Below are positions 15,147 to 23,504 of a stretch of DNA of 64,000 nt, piece after piece. The translations under genes were made by a program, and so were the position numbers. The stretch covers positions 620,001 to 684,000 of the forward strand of contig JACKOH010000002.1 of NCBI GenBank assembly GCA_024234395.1, read 5' to 3'. Every line of letters starts with the position of its first letter. The stretch's first letter is position 1. This DNA comes from Pseudomonadales bacterium. Its GTDB lineage: Bacteria; Pseudomonadota; Gammaproteobacteria; Pseudomonadales; Pseudohongiellaceae. The notes under the pieces are model-generated. The model was not told the origin of the DNA. It ran no database searches and worked only from the letters and a program-made list of their open reading frames with translations.

Positions 15147-15206
15147 CAATGAATTCAAAACGGGACGTGGCACTGCGCGCCACGCCCCTTAACAAGGGCG
15201 TTATGC
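15141..15206 (+). other. attC17
   Basis: 66 bp, inverse core ACATAAC, core GTTATGC, arms GGGACGTGGC/GCCACGCCCC. Closes C17. Confidence 0.92.
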
Positions 15207-15234
15207 AGCGTAGATCGAGGCTTCCTCAAGAATA

Positions 15235-15262
15235 TTGACATATCATATTTAGTATATATACT
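15235..15262 (+). promoter_or_regulatory. Promoter/operator of TA module C18
   Basis: TTGACA, 16-bp spacer, TATACT. The perfect palindrome AGTATATATACT (15251-15262) and a wider ATATCA..TGATAT repeat overlap the promoter and are likely antitoxin operators. The -10 is only 9 nt from the toxin start, so the mRNA would be nearly leaderless. Confidence 0.72.
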
Positions 15263-15271
15263 ATTTTTGAT

Positions 15272-15553
15272 ATGTGGGTGGTATACGAACACAAACGAGT
15301 ATCAAAGAGTCTTGCTTCAGCACCTCCGGATGTACTGAAGCGATATGAGAAGTGGAAAGATATTGTCTCAATATCGGGACCTTCTGGACTCAAATCGATC
15401 AAAGGCTTTCGCGATGAATCCCTATCGGGAAAATGGAAAGGCTTTCGATCTTCAAGACTTAATATTCAGTATCGCGTCATCTATAAGATCGAAAGAGACA
15501 AAGTACTCGTCCAGGTAGAAAACGTTACTCCGCATGACTACCGGAGAAAGTGA
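15272..15553 (+). CDS. RelE/HigB-like toxin, C18
   Basis: 93-aa RelE-superfamily toxin (MWVVYEHKRVSKSLAS...). The core KSIKGFRDESLSGKWKGFRSSRL and the IQYRVIYKIE strand fit type II mRNA interferases of the HigB/YafQ group. Toxin comes first, with the antitoxin start 1 nt after its stop. An identical copy is at 27438-27719 in C32. Start within a few nucleotides of the predicted transcription start. Confidence 0.85.
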   Translation: MWVVYEHKRVSKSLASAPPDVLKRYEKWKDIVSISGPSGLKSIKGFRDESLSGKWKGFRSSRLNIQYRVIYKIERDKVLVQVENVTPHDYRRK

Positions 15554-15554
15554 T

Positions 15555-15815
15555 ATGAACGATTACAGATTAGCTAAACGAAATATCGACGTATCGGTCG
15601 GCGAATCCGTCAAGATCTTGCGAGAATTGCAGGAACTAAGCCAGAACGAACTGGCTCAGGTTTCTGGGATTCCCCAGTCAACTATTTCAGCAATAGAAAA
15701 CGACCGAGTGCAACTCGGCGTTGAGCGCGCCAAAGTTCTTGCAAGGGCCTTGCATTGCCATCCGGCAGTGCTTGTATTCCCAGGCTGGGATATTGAGCAT
15801 GAATCTGCTGCATAA
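15555..15815 (+). CDS. XRE-family antitoxin, C18
   Basis: 86 aa with a canonical XRE HTH (about 18-70): SVGESVKILRELQELSQNEL and VSGIPQSTISAIENDRVQLG. It should neutralise the upstream toxin and bind the palindromic operator. The start ATG at 15555 is favoured over 15534, which is inside the toxin gene. The stop overlaps attC18. Identical to the C32 antitoxin. Confidence 0.88.
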   Translation: MNDYRLAKRNIDVSVGESVKILRELQELSQNELAQVSGIPQSTISAIENDRVQLGVERAKVLARALHCHPAVLVFPGWDIEHESAA

Positions 15816-15868
15816 CAATTAATTCAAAGCGGGACGCAGCTAGTGCTGCGCCCCTTAACATGGGCGTT
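15810..15868 (+). other. attC18, core occupied by IS1182-like copy 2
   Basis: Inverse core GCATAAC up to GTT at 15866-15868, where the IS begins. An identical but uninterrupted twin is attC32 (27976-28038), which shows the site before insertion. Confidence 0.92.
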
Positions 15869-17684
15869 GAGGCTGTAGAAAAACCCCTATACCAATCGTT
15901 CTGTTATATAATACCGCCTTATCTAATCAAGAGGCTTATCCATTGCCCAGGTTCAAGCATTACGATTACAAACAGTCCTCAATGGTCGTCATCAACTACG
16001 AGGACCAACTCCAGCCAGGCACTTTTGAGCATACTATTCACTACCTGATCGGCAAGAAGTTGGACTTGTCCATCTTCAACCCCAACTACCAGAATGACGA
16101 CGGCGGCCGCCCCGCCTATGACCCAGCGATTCTGCTTAGAATAATCCTCTTTGCCTACTCCAAGGGCATCACCTCCAGCCGCGAGATCCAGTGGTGCTGC
16201 CAGACCAATATCCTGTTCAAAGCACTATCCTGCGATACGGTTCCCCACTTCACCACCATTGCTCACTTTGTCAGCAGCCATGCCGATGAGATCGAGACGC
16301 TGTTCGAGCAGGTGCTGCTGATCTGTCACCAGCAGGGCCTGCTGGGCAATGAGCTGTTTGCCATCGACGGGTGCAAGATGCCGTCCAACGCGGCCAAGGA
16401 GTGGTCCGGTACGCTTAAGGAGTTGGAAGAGAAGCGGGACAAGATCAGGCGCCGCATTCATCATCAGCTAACCGAGCACCGGCGCCTGGATAAGGAAGAC
16501 CCGGACGACCAGGCACGGGTCGAGCGCTCGCAGCAGACCCTGGCGACACTGGACAAGGCCTGTGAACGCATCGATCGGTTCCTAAAGCAAGCGGCCCCAA
16601 GGATGGGACAAGGTCGCCACCGCAAGGAAGTGAAGAGTAATATCACCGACAATGAAAGTGCCAAGATGACTACCAGCAAGGGCACCATACAGGGCTACAA
16701 CGGCGTAGCCGCTGTGGACTCTAAACATCAGGTCATAGTGGACGCTCAGGCCTTTGGGGAAGGCCAGGAACACCATACCTTGCAGCCGGTGATAGAGGCA
16801 ATTCGCGGGCGCCTGAAGAAGCTGAAGATCAGCAGGGATCTCAGCCAGATCGGTACCGTGATTACAGCCGATACCGGCTTCGCCAATGAAGCCAATATGC
16901 AGTATCTCAAGGAGAGCGGGCTCAATGCCTACATCCCGGATAACCAGTTCCGGTCGCGCGACTCCCGCTTTGCAGATCACAAACGCAAGCACGGCAAGAA
17001 GCCGGCGGTTACAGGCAAGCCCTGGGTCGGCAGTAGGAGGAATGGGGTAATTCCGGCCGCTGAGTTCAGCTTTGATGCCAAGGCCCTGGTCTGTGTCTGT
17101 CCTCATGGGGAGACGCTCAGCTATAGCGGGACGCGCATCAATGCCCAGGGAGACAAAGTGGCCTATTTCGCGGGGCGCTTACTGCAATGCCGACACTGTC
17201 CGAAGAAGCGGGCGTGTATGTATAACCCGGCGTCTGCCGATCACCGCAAGGGCAGTGGCCGACAGGTGTCGTTTGTCCTGGAACGCACCGAAGAGTGGAA
17301 GTCAAAAACCCCTTATACCGACTGGATGAAATCCAGAGTGGACAGCGAGGAGGGCCGGGCAATATACGGTCACCGGATGTCGGTTGTGGAGCCGGTGTTT
17401 GGAAACATCGGGACAAACAAGGGATTGAATCGGATAAGCTTGAGAGGGAAACGGAAGGCACAGGGGCAATGGCGGTTATATTGCATGGTGCACAACATTG
17501 AGAAGTTGATGAATTACGGTAAGCTGGCAGCTAGACCGTGAGGGGACGAGCTGATCGACCCTAGAGATCAAGTAGTTCGGGTCTGTTGCGTAAGGCAGCA
17601 AGGAATTGAGGTTAAGAACAAGCAGCCAATTAAATTCAAATGGCTAAGAAGCTCCATCTTGAAAGGTGGTATTTCTACAGCCTC
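15869..17684 (+). mobile_element. IS1182-like element copy 2, intact
   Basis: 1816 bp, inverted ends GAGGCTGTAGAAA / TTTCTACAGCCTC, flanked by GTT on both sides. It sits in the same orientation and at the same base of the attC core as copies 1 and 3. It encodes a full-length transposase and is the probable active copy. Confidence 0.94.
15943..17541 (+). CDS. IS1182-like DDE transposase, full length
   Basis: 532 aa from TTG (GAGG 8-10 nt upstream); an in-frame ATG at codon 14 is an alternative. Architecture: N-terminal DUF772-type helical domain (about 30-140, GRPAYDPAILLRIILFAYSK), catalytic DDE core with Asp142 (AIDG), Asp310 (ITADTGFANE) and Glu483 (SVVEPVFGNIG), a coiled-coil insertion (155-215) and a Cys-rich zinc-like insertion (CPHGE..CRHCPKKRAC, about 386-425). 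This fits IS1182-family transposases. It moves the element, apparently into attC core sites. Confidence 0.92.
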   Translation: MPRFKHYDYKQSSMVVINYEDQLQPGTFEHTIHYLIGKKLDLSIFNPNYQNDDGGRPAYDPAILLRIILFAYSKGITSSREIQWCCQTNILFKALSCDTVPHFTTIAHFVSSHADEIETLFEQVLLICHQQGLLGNELFAIDGCKMPSNAAKEWSGTLKELEEKRDKIRRRIHHQLTEHRRLDKEDPDDQARVERSQQTLATLDKACERIDRFLKQAAPRMGQGRHRKEVKSNITDNESAKMTTSKGTIQGYNGVAAVDSKHQVIVDAQAFGEGQEHHTLQPVIEAIRGRLKKLKISRDLSQIGTVITADTGFANEANMQYLKESGLNAYIPDNQFRSRDSRFADHKRKHGKKPAVTGKPWVGSRRNGVIPAAEFSFDAKALVCVCPHGETLSYSGTRINAQGDKVAYFAGRLLQCRHCPKKRACMYNPASADHRKGSGRQVSFVLERTEEWKSKTPYTDWMKSRVDSEEGRAIYGHRMSVVEPVFGNIGTNKGLNRISLRGKRKAQGQWRLYCMVHNIEKLMNYGKLAARP

Positions 17685-17712
17685 GTTAGCAATTCATATT
17701 TCGAGATAGTGC

Positions 17713-18486
17713 ATGGCTGGATTTCTTACAATTGATGAAAAAAAGGCATTGCATAAGAATTGGATCTTCTGGATTGCAATCTTCTTGCCTCTGGTTATCG
17801 CATTTATTCTTGCAGCCCCCTTACGAGAATCATTGAGTTTCAGCTTCACTGCAGAAGGATACTCCTATTTCTTAGAAACTTTCCAATTCCCGATTTGGAT
17901 TGCTTCGGGAAGTATTTTGTTCAGCATTATGGTCGGTAGGTTCCACGGATCGGCTCAGAGAGCAGAGACTATTAATCAGTCCATCAATCAGAATCATTTC
18001 ACCAATTATTTAAACCATAGAGATCACTTTCAGAAGTACATTTTCAATACAGTAGAAACCGAGGATTTTAAGCTAGATCCATTCAAAATCTATGGGATTA
18101 TATTTTCAAACTCTAAGCCAAATGGCGTAGATGTCACGTTGTCCGCAGATATTTCGGATTTCTACAGTGCAAATCTTGAGGAGAAGCTACGGCAGCCTTT
18201 GAGCAACATACCTAGACCATACAGTACACAAGAAGTCCAAGTTTATTTTAATAAGTTTTTAGTATCCATGGGTGTGAGAGATGGTCAAGGCAATGTCACA
18301 GATATGAGACAGATTCGACAGCGGATAAAAAAGCTAAGAATCGCCTACCGAAGGGCCATGGAGTACGGCGTAACAAAGGAAGCTAATGTAGAGAGAATTG
18401 AAGCTGAAGAGCATGGCTTTGCGCTAGCTAACGGAGAATTTTTTGAGTGGGCCCAACAAAATGAGTTGCAAGGTCCGTGGACATGA
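17713..18486 (+). CDS. Membrane-anchored hypothetical protein, cassette C19
   Basis: 257 aa with two membrane helices (about 17-37 and 57-75) followed by a long cytoplasmic region beginning VGRFHGSAQRAETINQS. The pattern of two N-terminal helices plus a cytoplasmic helical domain resembles membrane proteins often annotated as putative phage abortive infection proteins, but I see no diagnostic catalytic motif. Basic helical segment RQRIKKLRIAYRRAMEYG near the end. Only gene of C19, directly downstream of IS copy 2. Confidence 0.72.
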   Translation: MAGFLTIDEKKALHKNWIFWIAIFLPLVIAFILAAPLRESLSFSFTAEGYSYFLETFQFPIWIASGSILFSIMVGRFHGSAQRAETINQSINQNHFTNYLNHRDHFQKYIFNTVETEDFKLDPFKIYGIIFSNSKPNGVDVTLSADISDFYSANLEEKLRQPLSNIPRPYSTQEVQVYFNKFLVSMGVRDGQGNVTDMRQIRQRIKKLRIAYRRAMEYGVTKEANVERIEAEEHGFALANGEFFEWAQQNELQGPWT

Positions 18487-18487
18487 T

Positions 18488-18546
18488 TGCTAACAATCAG
18501 TTCAATCAAGGACGCAGCCAAGGCTGCGCCCATTAACAAGAGCGTT
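18488..18546 (+). other. attC19, core occupied by IS1182-like copy 3
   Basis: Inverse core TGCTAAC through arms GGACGCAGCC/GGCTGCGCCC to GTT at 18544-18546, where the IS begins. Confidence 0.9.
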
Positions 18547-20362
18547 GAGGCTGTAGAAAAACCCCTATACCAATCGTTCTGTTATATAATACCGCCTTAT
18601 CTAATCAAGAGGCTTATCCATTGCCCAGGTTCAAGCATTACGATTACAAACAGTCCTCAATGGTCGTCATCAACTACGAGGACTAACTCCAGCCAGGCAC
18701 TTTTGAGCATACTATTCACTACCTGATCGGCAAGAAGTTGGACTTGTCCATCTTCAACCCCAACTACCAGAATGACGACGGCGGCCGCCCCGCCTATGAC
18801 CCAGCGATTCTGCTTAGAATAATCCTCTTTGCCTACTCCAAGGGCATCACCTCCAGCCGCGAGATCCAGTGGTGCTGCCAGACCAATATCCTGTTCAAAG
18901 CACTATCCTGCGATACGGTTCCCCACTTCACCACCATTGCTCACTTTGTCAGCAGCCATGCCGATGAGATCGAGACGCTGTTCGAGCAGGTGCTGCTGAT
19001 CTGTCACCAGCAGGGCCTGCTGGGCAATGAGCTGTTTGCCATCGACGGGTGCAAGATGCCGTCCAACGCGGCCAAGGAGTGGTCCGGTACGCTTAAGGAG
19101 TTGGAAGAGAAGCGGGACAAGATCAGGCGCCGCATTCATCATCAGCTAACCGAGCACCGGCGCCTGGATAAGGAAGACCCGGACGACCAGGCACGGGTCG
19201 AGCGCTCGCAGCAGACCCTGGCGACACTGGACAAGGCCTGTGAACGCATCGATCGGTTCCTAAAGCAAGCGGCCCCAAGGATGGGACAAGGTCGCCACCG
19301 CAAGGAAGTGAAGAGTAATATCACCGACAATGAAAGTGCCAAGATGACTACCAGCAAGGGCACCATACAGGGCTACAACGGCGTAGCCGCTGTGGACTCT
19401 AAACATCAGGTCATAGTGGACGCTCAGGCCTTTGGGGAAGGCCAGGAACACCATACCTTGCAGCCGGTGATAGAGGCAATTCGCGGGCGCCTGAAGAAGC
19501 TGAAGATCAGCAGGGATCTCAGCCAGATCGGTACCGTGATTACAGCCGATACCGGCTTCGCCAATGAAGCCAATATGCAGTATCTCAAGGAGAGCGGGCT
19601 CAATGCCTACATCCCGGATAACCAGTTCCGGTCGCGCGACTCCCGCTTTGCAGATCACAAACGCAAGCACGGCAAGAAGCCGGCGGTTACAGGCAAGCCC
19701 TGGGTCGGCAGTAGGAGGAATGGGGTAATTCCGGCCGCTGAGTTCAGCTTTGATGCCAAGGCCCTGGTCTGTGTCTGTCCTCATGGGGAGACGCTCAGCT
19801 ATAGCGGGACGCGCATCAATGCCCAGGGAGACAAAGTGGCCTATTTCGCGGGGCGCTTACTGCAATGCCGACACTGTCCGAAGAAGCGGGCGTGTATGTA
19901 TAACCCGGCGTCTGCCGATCACCGCAAGGGCAGTGGCCGACAGGTGTCGTTTGTCCTGGAACGCACCGAAGAGTGGAAGTCAAAAACCCCTTATACCGAC
20001 TGGATGAAATCCAGAGTGGACAGCGAGGAGGGCCGGGCAATATACGGTCACCGGATGTCGGTTGTGGAGCCGGTGTTTGGAAACATCGGGACAAACAAGG
20101 GATTGAATCGGATAAGCTTGAGAGGGAAACGGAAGGCACAGGGGCAATGGCGGTTATATTGCATGGTGCACAACATTGAGAAGTTGATGAATTACGGTAA
20201 GCTGGCAGCTAGACCGTGAGGGGACGAGCTGATCGACCCTAGAGATCAAGTAGTTCGGGTCTGTTGCGTAAGGCAGCAAGGAATTGAGGTTAAGAACAAG
20301 CAGCCAATTAAATTCAAATGGCTAAGAAGCTCCATCTTGAAAGGTGGTATTTCTACAGCCTC
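18547..20362 (+). mobile_element. IS1182-like element copy 3
   Basis: 1816 bp, the same ends, orientation and GTT-flanked position in an attC core as copies 1 and 2. It differs from copy 2 by a nonsense mutation early in the transposase gene, so it probably depends on copy 2 for movement. Confidence 0.94.
18621..20219 (+). pseudogene. IS1182-like transposase with early stop codon
   Basis: Same frame as the copy 2 transposase, but codon 22 is TAA (18684-18686) instead of CAA (Gln). Re-initiation at the ATG at 18738-equivalent positions would give a 493-aa protein lacking about 39 residues ahead of the DUF772-type domain, so partial activity is conceivable. The catalytic Asp/Asp/Glu residues are unchanged. 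Confidence 0.88.
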
Positions 20363-20403
20363 GTTAGTGGCCATTCTGGCAACGTGCCTGCTGATAGATA
20401 TCG

Positions 20404-20862
20404 ATGACCAATACATTTCAAAGAATAGGCTCGAAAAGTAACGCTCATGTCGGTAGAGATTTCGAAGATATCGCCCTAAAGATATTGTCTGAGAACGGCA
20501 TTACGGCTGAAAAAGATTATGGAGTCAAAGTAGGAGTAGGCGGCAGATCAAAAGTTCATAAGTTCGATCTTGGGGCGGACGAACCAGCGATTCTTGTGGA
20601 GTGTAAATCGCATAGATGGACTAGTGGCAACAACGTCCCGAGCGCAAAAATTACTGTCTGGAATGAGGCCATGTACTATTTTCACTGTGCGCCTGGGCGC
20701 TTTAGAAAAATCTTTTTTGTGCTTAAAGACGAACGTAAGTCTAATGGTGAAACTTTGGCATCATATTACATCAGAACTTATGGCCACCTTATTCCCTTGG
20801 GGGTTGAGATCTGGGAGTTCGATGAAAACACAGGGTCACACTCAGTAGTATATGGCCACTAA
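20404..20862 (+). CDS. PD-(D/E)XK nuclease-like protein, cassette C20 (copy of C16)
   Basis: 152 aa, identical to the C16 product except N74S, just after the ECK active-site motif (Glu66, Lys68). The upstream leader (GTTAGTGGCCATTCTGG) and attC are also the same as in C16, so the whole cassette was duplicated. IS1182-like copy 3 is immediately upstream and now travels with this cassette. Confidence 0.75.
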   Translation: MTNTFQRIGSKSNAHVGRDFEDIALKILSENGITAEKDYGVKVGVGGRSKVHKFDLGADEPAILVECKSHRWTSGNNVPSAKITVWNEAMYYFHCAPGRFRKIFFVLKDERKSNGETLASYYIRTYGHLIPLGVEIWEFDENTGSHSVVYGH

Positions 20863-20919
20863 CAATAAAACCAAGTTAGGAAGCAGCTTGCGCTGCTCCT
20901 ATTGTTACCGGCGTTATAT
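20857..20919 (+). other. attC20
   Basis: 63 bp, inverse core CACTAAC, core GTTATAT; duplicate of attC16. Closes C20. Confidence 0.92.
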
Positions 20920-20931
20920 AGCAGAGATCCT

Positions 20932-21702
20932 ATGAGCCCCATATGGCTTTTCATAATCGGTTTTCCTTTGGTCTTGGTTCTCGCCGTTGTTCGGAAATGG
21001 GGCAAGAGACCTGGTCAATTCTATCTATCGGGCGTTCTTTGCGTCTTTGCAACCGTAGCCGCAGCTACTATCTATGATACTCTGATTCGCTTGCCGGCTG
21101 CTCGAGTTGCTAATTCATCTTACCTAGATGCAATTGAGAATGGTGAGAATCGTGTAACTGAAGATAATTTCTTTGTTTTTATTGGCGAGCCAGTGGAAAT
21201 TACCCCTGTCGAAAATCCTAACAATGAAAAGGCGATTGTTCACTACAACCGCTACGATCTTTCCTACCGAGTACTAAGAACGGTATGGGGCTCATATGAC
21301 GAGTCCATGATTTCATTCTCTGCGTATGATCACTATGGCCCACCACCATTTATCAACTTTCGACACGTTATGCTTTTTGTTACCAAAATCGATGAGACTT
21401 GGGTGCACGAGTTGTATCAGTGGTTTCCAATCTATAAAACTATAGATGACGATTGGGCTTATTGTGGAAACCCAGTGCCGAGCGACTGGACAGGTGATGA
21501 AATCGACTTGCAGCCGATTCAGTTTGAACCGCCAGTCTATTTCGATACTAGGCATTTTTCAGATGAGGCAATTGCTTCCAATTACCCAGAGCCTGTTTGG
21601 ACGATCCACGAGAACAAGGTATTTTGTTCTATGGGTGTCTTTACCGACGACTTGTTTCTTATAAAACGCGAAGGTAATCTTCATGCAAGAGGTCTCTTTT
21701 GA
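20932..21702 (+). CDS. Membrane-anchored hypothetical protein, cassette C21
   Basis: 256 aa from ATG 20932 (MSPIWLFIIGFPLVLVLAV); the longer frame at 20902 starts inside attC20. Two N-terminal membrane helices (3-20 and 34-53) precede a periplasmic domain of about 200 residues rich in aromatic residues and acidic loops, with two cysteines (in AYCGN and VFCSMG) that could form a disulfide. Family not recognised. Confidence 0.7.
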   Translation: MSPIWLFIIGFPLVLVLAVVRKWGKRPGQFYLSGVLCVFATVAAATIYDTLIRLPAARVANSSYLDAIENGENRVTEDNFFVFIGEPVEITPVENPNNEKAIVHYNRYDLSYRVLRTVWGSYDESMISFSAYDHYGPPPFINFRHVMLFVTKIDETWVHELYQWFPIYKTIDDDWAYCGNPVPSDWTGDEIDLQPIQFEPPVYFDTRHFSDEAIASNYPEPVWTIHENKVFCSMGVFTDDLFLIKREGNLHARGLF

Positions 21703-21708
21703 CAGGCT

Positions 21709-21783
21709 ATATAACAAGCCGGTCAACTTCGCGCCTACGGCGCCGGACGCGGCTCCGCCTCGCCGGTTACCGGAGCGTTACGC
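21709..21783 (+). other. attC21
   Basis: 75 bp, inverse core ATATAAC, core GTTACGC, GC-rich arms CCGGTCAAC/GGTTACCGG. Closes C21. Confidence 0.85.
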
Positions 21784-21824
21784 AGCAATAGAAACATTGG
21801 AGATGCTTCAAAGATAGGAACATC

Positions 21825-22013
21825 GTGAAGGTAAAGGACTTAATCAAACTTTTAGAAGATGACGGCTGGTCTCTTGACCGTACCAAGGGGAGTCATCGAC
21901 AATTTAAACACCCAACCAAGCCAGGCACCGTGACGGTGGCAGGCAAGCCCAGTGTAGAAGTTCCTCCGGGCACGCTGAACGCCATCCTTAAGCAATCTGG
22001 CTTGAAGAATTGA
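21825..22013 (+). CDS. hicA: HicA-type mRNA interferase toxin, C22
   Basis: 62 aa, dsRBD-like HicA fold: KVKDLIKLLEDDGWSL, catalytic-type GSHRQFKHP with His at about position 24, and VPPGTLNAILKQSGL. HicA toxins cleave mRNA. GTG start with AGGAA upstream. Precedes hicB by 9 bp, the usual order. Confidence 0.93.
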   Translation: MKVKDLIKLLEDDGWSLDRTKGSHRQFKHPTKPGTVTVAGKPSVEVPPGTLNAILKQSGLKN

Positions 22014-22022
22014 GGTTTCGTA

Positions 22023-22235
22023 ATGAAATATGCTGTCGTAATTGAGCAAGGCCCGAAAAGCTACGGCGCTCATGTACCAGACTTACCAGGTTGTATCGCA
22101 GCTGGCGAGACGAGAGAAGAAGTTATTTCACTCATTCGAGAAGCTATCGAATTTCACATTGAAGGGCTTAGAGCAAGTGGAGAGGAAGTTCCTGCTCCGT
22201 CCTCTAACGTCGAGTTCATCGATGTTGCTGCGTAA
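22023..22235 (+). CDS. hicB: HicB-type antitoxin, C22
   Basis: 70 aa: MKYAVVIEQGPKSYGAHVPD and LPGCIAAGETREEVISLI, the degenerate RNase H-like fold of HicB antitoxins. The short form lacks an obvious C-terminal DNA-binding domain. Overlaps attC22 at its stop. The first 34 bp of this cassette recur at C33, a deletion remnant. Confidence 0.92.
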   Translation: MKYAVVIEQGPKSYGAHVPDLPGCIAAGETREEVISLIREAIEFHIEGLRASGEEVPAPSSNVEFIDVAA

Positions 22236-22346
22236 CAATTAAGTCAAGTGGGGACCGGCTCACTGCGCGTGGTGGGCGAATGGCCTGGCAACCATTTTAC
22301 ACGCCCACTATGCTCGCGAACCGGCCCATTACCACGGGCGTTATGT
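22231..22346 (+). other. attC22
   Basis: 116 bp long-type, inverse core GCGTAAC, core GTTATGT. Shares the GGACCGGCTCACTGCGCG arm block with attC25, 26 and 35. Closes C22. Confidence 0.9.
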
Positions 22347-22412
22347 GTTTCGTGAACCTTATCGCCGGTATCGAGTTTGATCTATATAGGCGCCGCTCTG
22401 GAATTCGACAGT

Positions 22413-22748
22413 ATGTATAAGCCCGTAATCATTCTCCTGTTTTGCGTATTGTTCGGATGTTCGCAAGTACCATTTTTCCGTGAGTCATTTTCGGTTTCCG
22501 GCGATCTTGCAAACTATCCAAATCAGATATGCACTCTAACCGTAGCCGAGAATATACAGGGATTTGGGGAGGTTATAGGACATAAGTCGATCTCAGGAGT
22601 GTTCAATGAATTTTTTATGGTGCCGGCACAAAGTCGAGAATATAGAGTTATCGTGACTTGCGATAATCAACAGATTCACTATCAAGTGGTAATGTATCCG
22701 GGCACGATGGGAAATGGTGGGACAGTAGCTCTCGGAGTGTTGCTGTGA
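22413..22748 (+). CDS. Small lipoprotein, cassette C23
   Basis: 111 aa from ATG 22413: MYKPVIILLFCVLFGCSQV is a lipoprotein signal with lipobox LFGC (lipidated Cys16). The mature part of about 95 residues is beta-rich and has two further cysteines (QICTL and VTCDN) that may pair. No family recognised; the longer frame from 22377 would hide the signal. Probably an outer- or inner-membrane lipoprotein. Confidence 0.75.
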   Translation: MYKPVIILLFCVLFGCSQVPFFRESFSVSGDLANYPNQICTLTVAENIQGFGEVIGHKSISGVFNEFFMVPAQSREYRVIVTCDNQQIHYQVVMYPGTMGNGGTVALGVLL

Positions 22749-22761
22749 GGGTTTGGCCAAC

Positions 22762-22839
22762 ACATAACCAGAAAATCAATCGGCCCTTTGGGCCTAAAGG
22801 ACGCAGCCGAGACTGCGCCTATTATTAACGGCGTTACTG
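22762..22839 (+). other. attC23
   Basis: 78 bp, inverse core ACATAAC, core GTTACTG, with an extra GGCCC/GGGCC hairpin; resembles attC3, which also precedes a copy of the non-coding cassette. Closes C23. Confidence 0.88.
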
Positions 22840-23193
22840 CGTCTTGGGAACTGCAGATCAGAGACTCAGTCACCAGTGCAAGTAGTTAGCCGGAGATTCT
22901 AAAGTCCTGGCGCAGAACCGTTGGAACAATGGCCTCGACGAAGGACTGCACTGCGAGCGGAGAGTTCATCGCAGACAAGAGGCGCTGATCATCACAGATC
23001 GTTAGCAAGTCTAGTTGGTTAAGGAATTGAGAGTTACTATTTTGGGGCAGTCAGTAATTGGCAGCAGTAAACGAGGAAGCGAAGTGTCCTTTTCGACGTG
23101 GCAAGGATCGCGCCAAGAGAACCGGGATGGGCCACAGTAACCATTCTTTCAATAAGGGATACGGCGCTGCGCGCCGCACCCATTAACCTCGGC
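22834..23193 (+). other. ORF-less cassette C24 (non-coding family copy B)
   Basis: Nearly identical to C4 over the first 230 bp, but its last 130 bp and attC match C6 better (GTGTCCTTTTC, ACAGTAACCATTC, then GCCGCACCCATTAACC), so it looks like a mosaic of the two. No gene. The ACTATTTTGGGGC block and the GTGGC..GCCAC hairpin are retained. Confidence 0.75.
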
Positions 23194-23200
23194 GTTATCT
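23135..23200 (+). other. attC24
   Basis: 66 bp, inverse core CAGTAAC, core GTTATCT. Near-twin of attC6. Closes C24. Confidence 0.88.
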
Positions 23201-23211
23201 GCACAAACTCC

Positions 23212-23245
23212 TTGCCAACCCGAAAGTGATAGAATAGTATCACTT
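23212..23245 (+). promoter_or_regulatory. Promoter/operator of Phd/RelE module C25
   Basis: TTGCCA, 17-bp spacer, TAGTAT (23235-23240). Inverted repeat AAGTGATA (23224-23231) / TATCACTT (23238-23245) overlaps the -10 and ends 1 nt before the antitoxin ATG: a likely operator for the Phd-type repressor. Confidence 0.7.
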
Positions 23246-23246
23246 A

Positions 23247-23504
23247 ATGAAAACAGAACTTGTAACTACCCTTAAGCGCCAAGCAACGAGAATTCTGGCT
23301 GATTTACGTAAGTCTAAAGAGCCAGTCCTCATTACTGAACACGGACAGCCTTCTGCATACCTTGTAGATGTCGATGATTATGACATGATGCAAAACCGAC
23401 TTCGGATTCTTGAGGGTATTGCGCGTGGCGAGACAGCAATTCGCGAAGGACGGGTTCTATCACAGGCCAAAGCTAAAGCAAAATTGAACAAATGGCTGAA
23501 ATAG
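23247..23504 (+). CDS. Phd/YefM-type antitoxin, C25
   Basis: 85 aa: N-terminal Phd/YefM DNA-binding fold with TEHGQPSAYLVDVDDYDMM, and a charged helical C-terminus that would wrap the toxin. Antitoxin-first order. Its 3' end overlaps the toxin start by 13 bp, so the two are coupled. Confidence 0.9.
   Translation: MKTELVTTLKRQATRILADLRKSKEPVLITEHGQPSAYLVDVDDYDMMQNRLRILEGIARGETAIREGRVLSQAKAKAKLNKWLK

Noticed and set aside
20902..20931. Upstream start codons lying inside attC sites (also at 3351, 14796, 25790)
   Set aside because: Starts inside attC would change with every cassette rearrangement; downstream starts have better RBS or agree with a paralogue.
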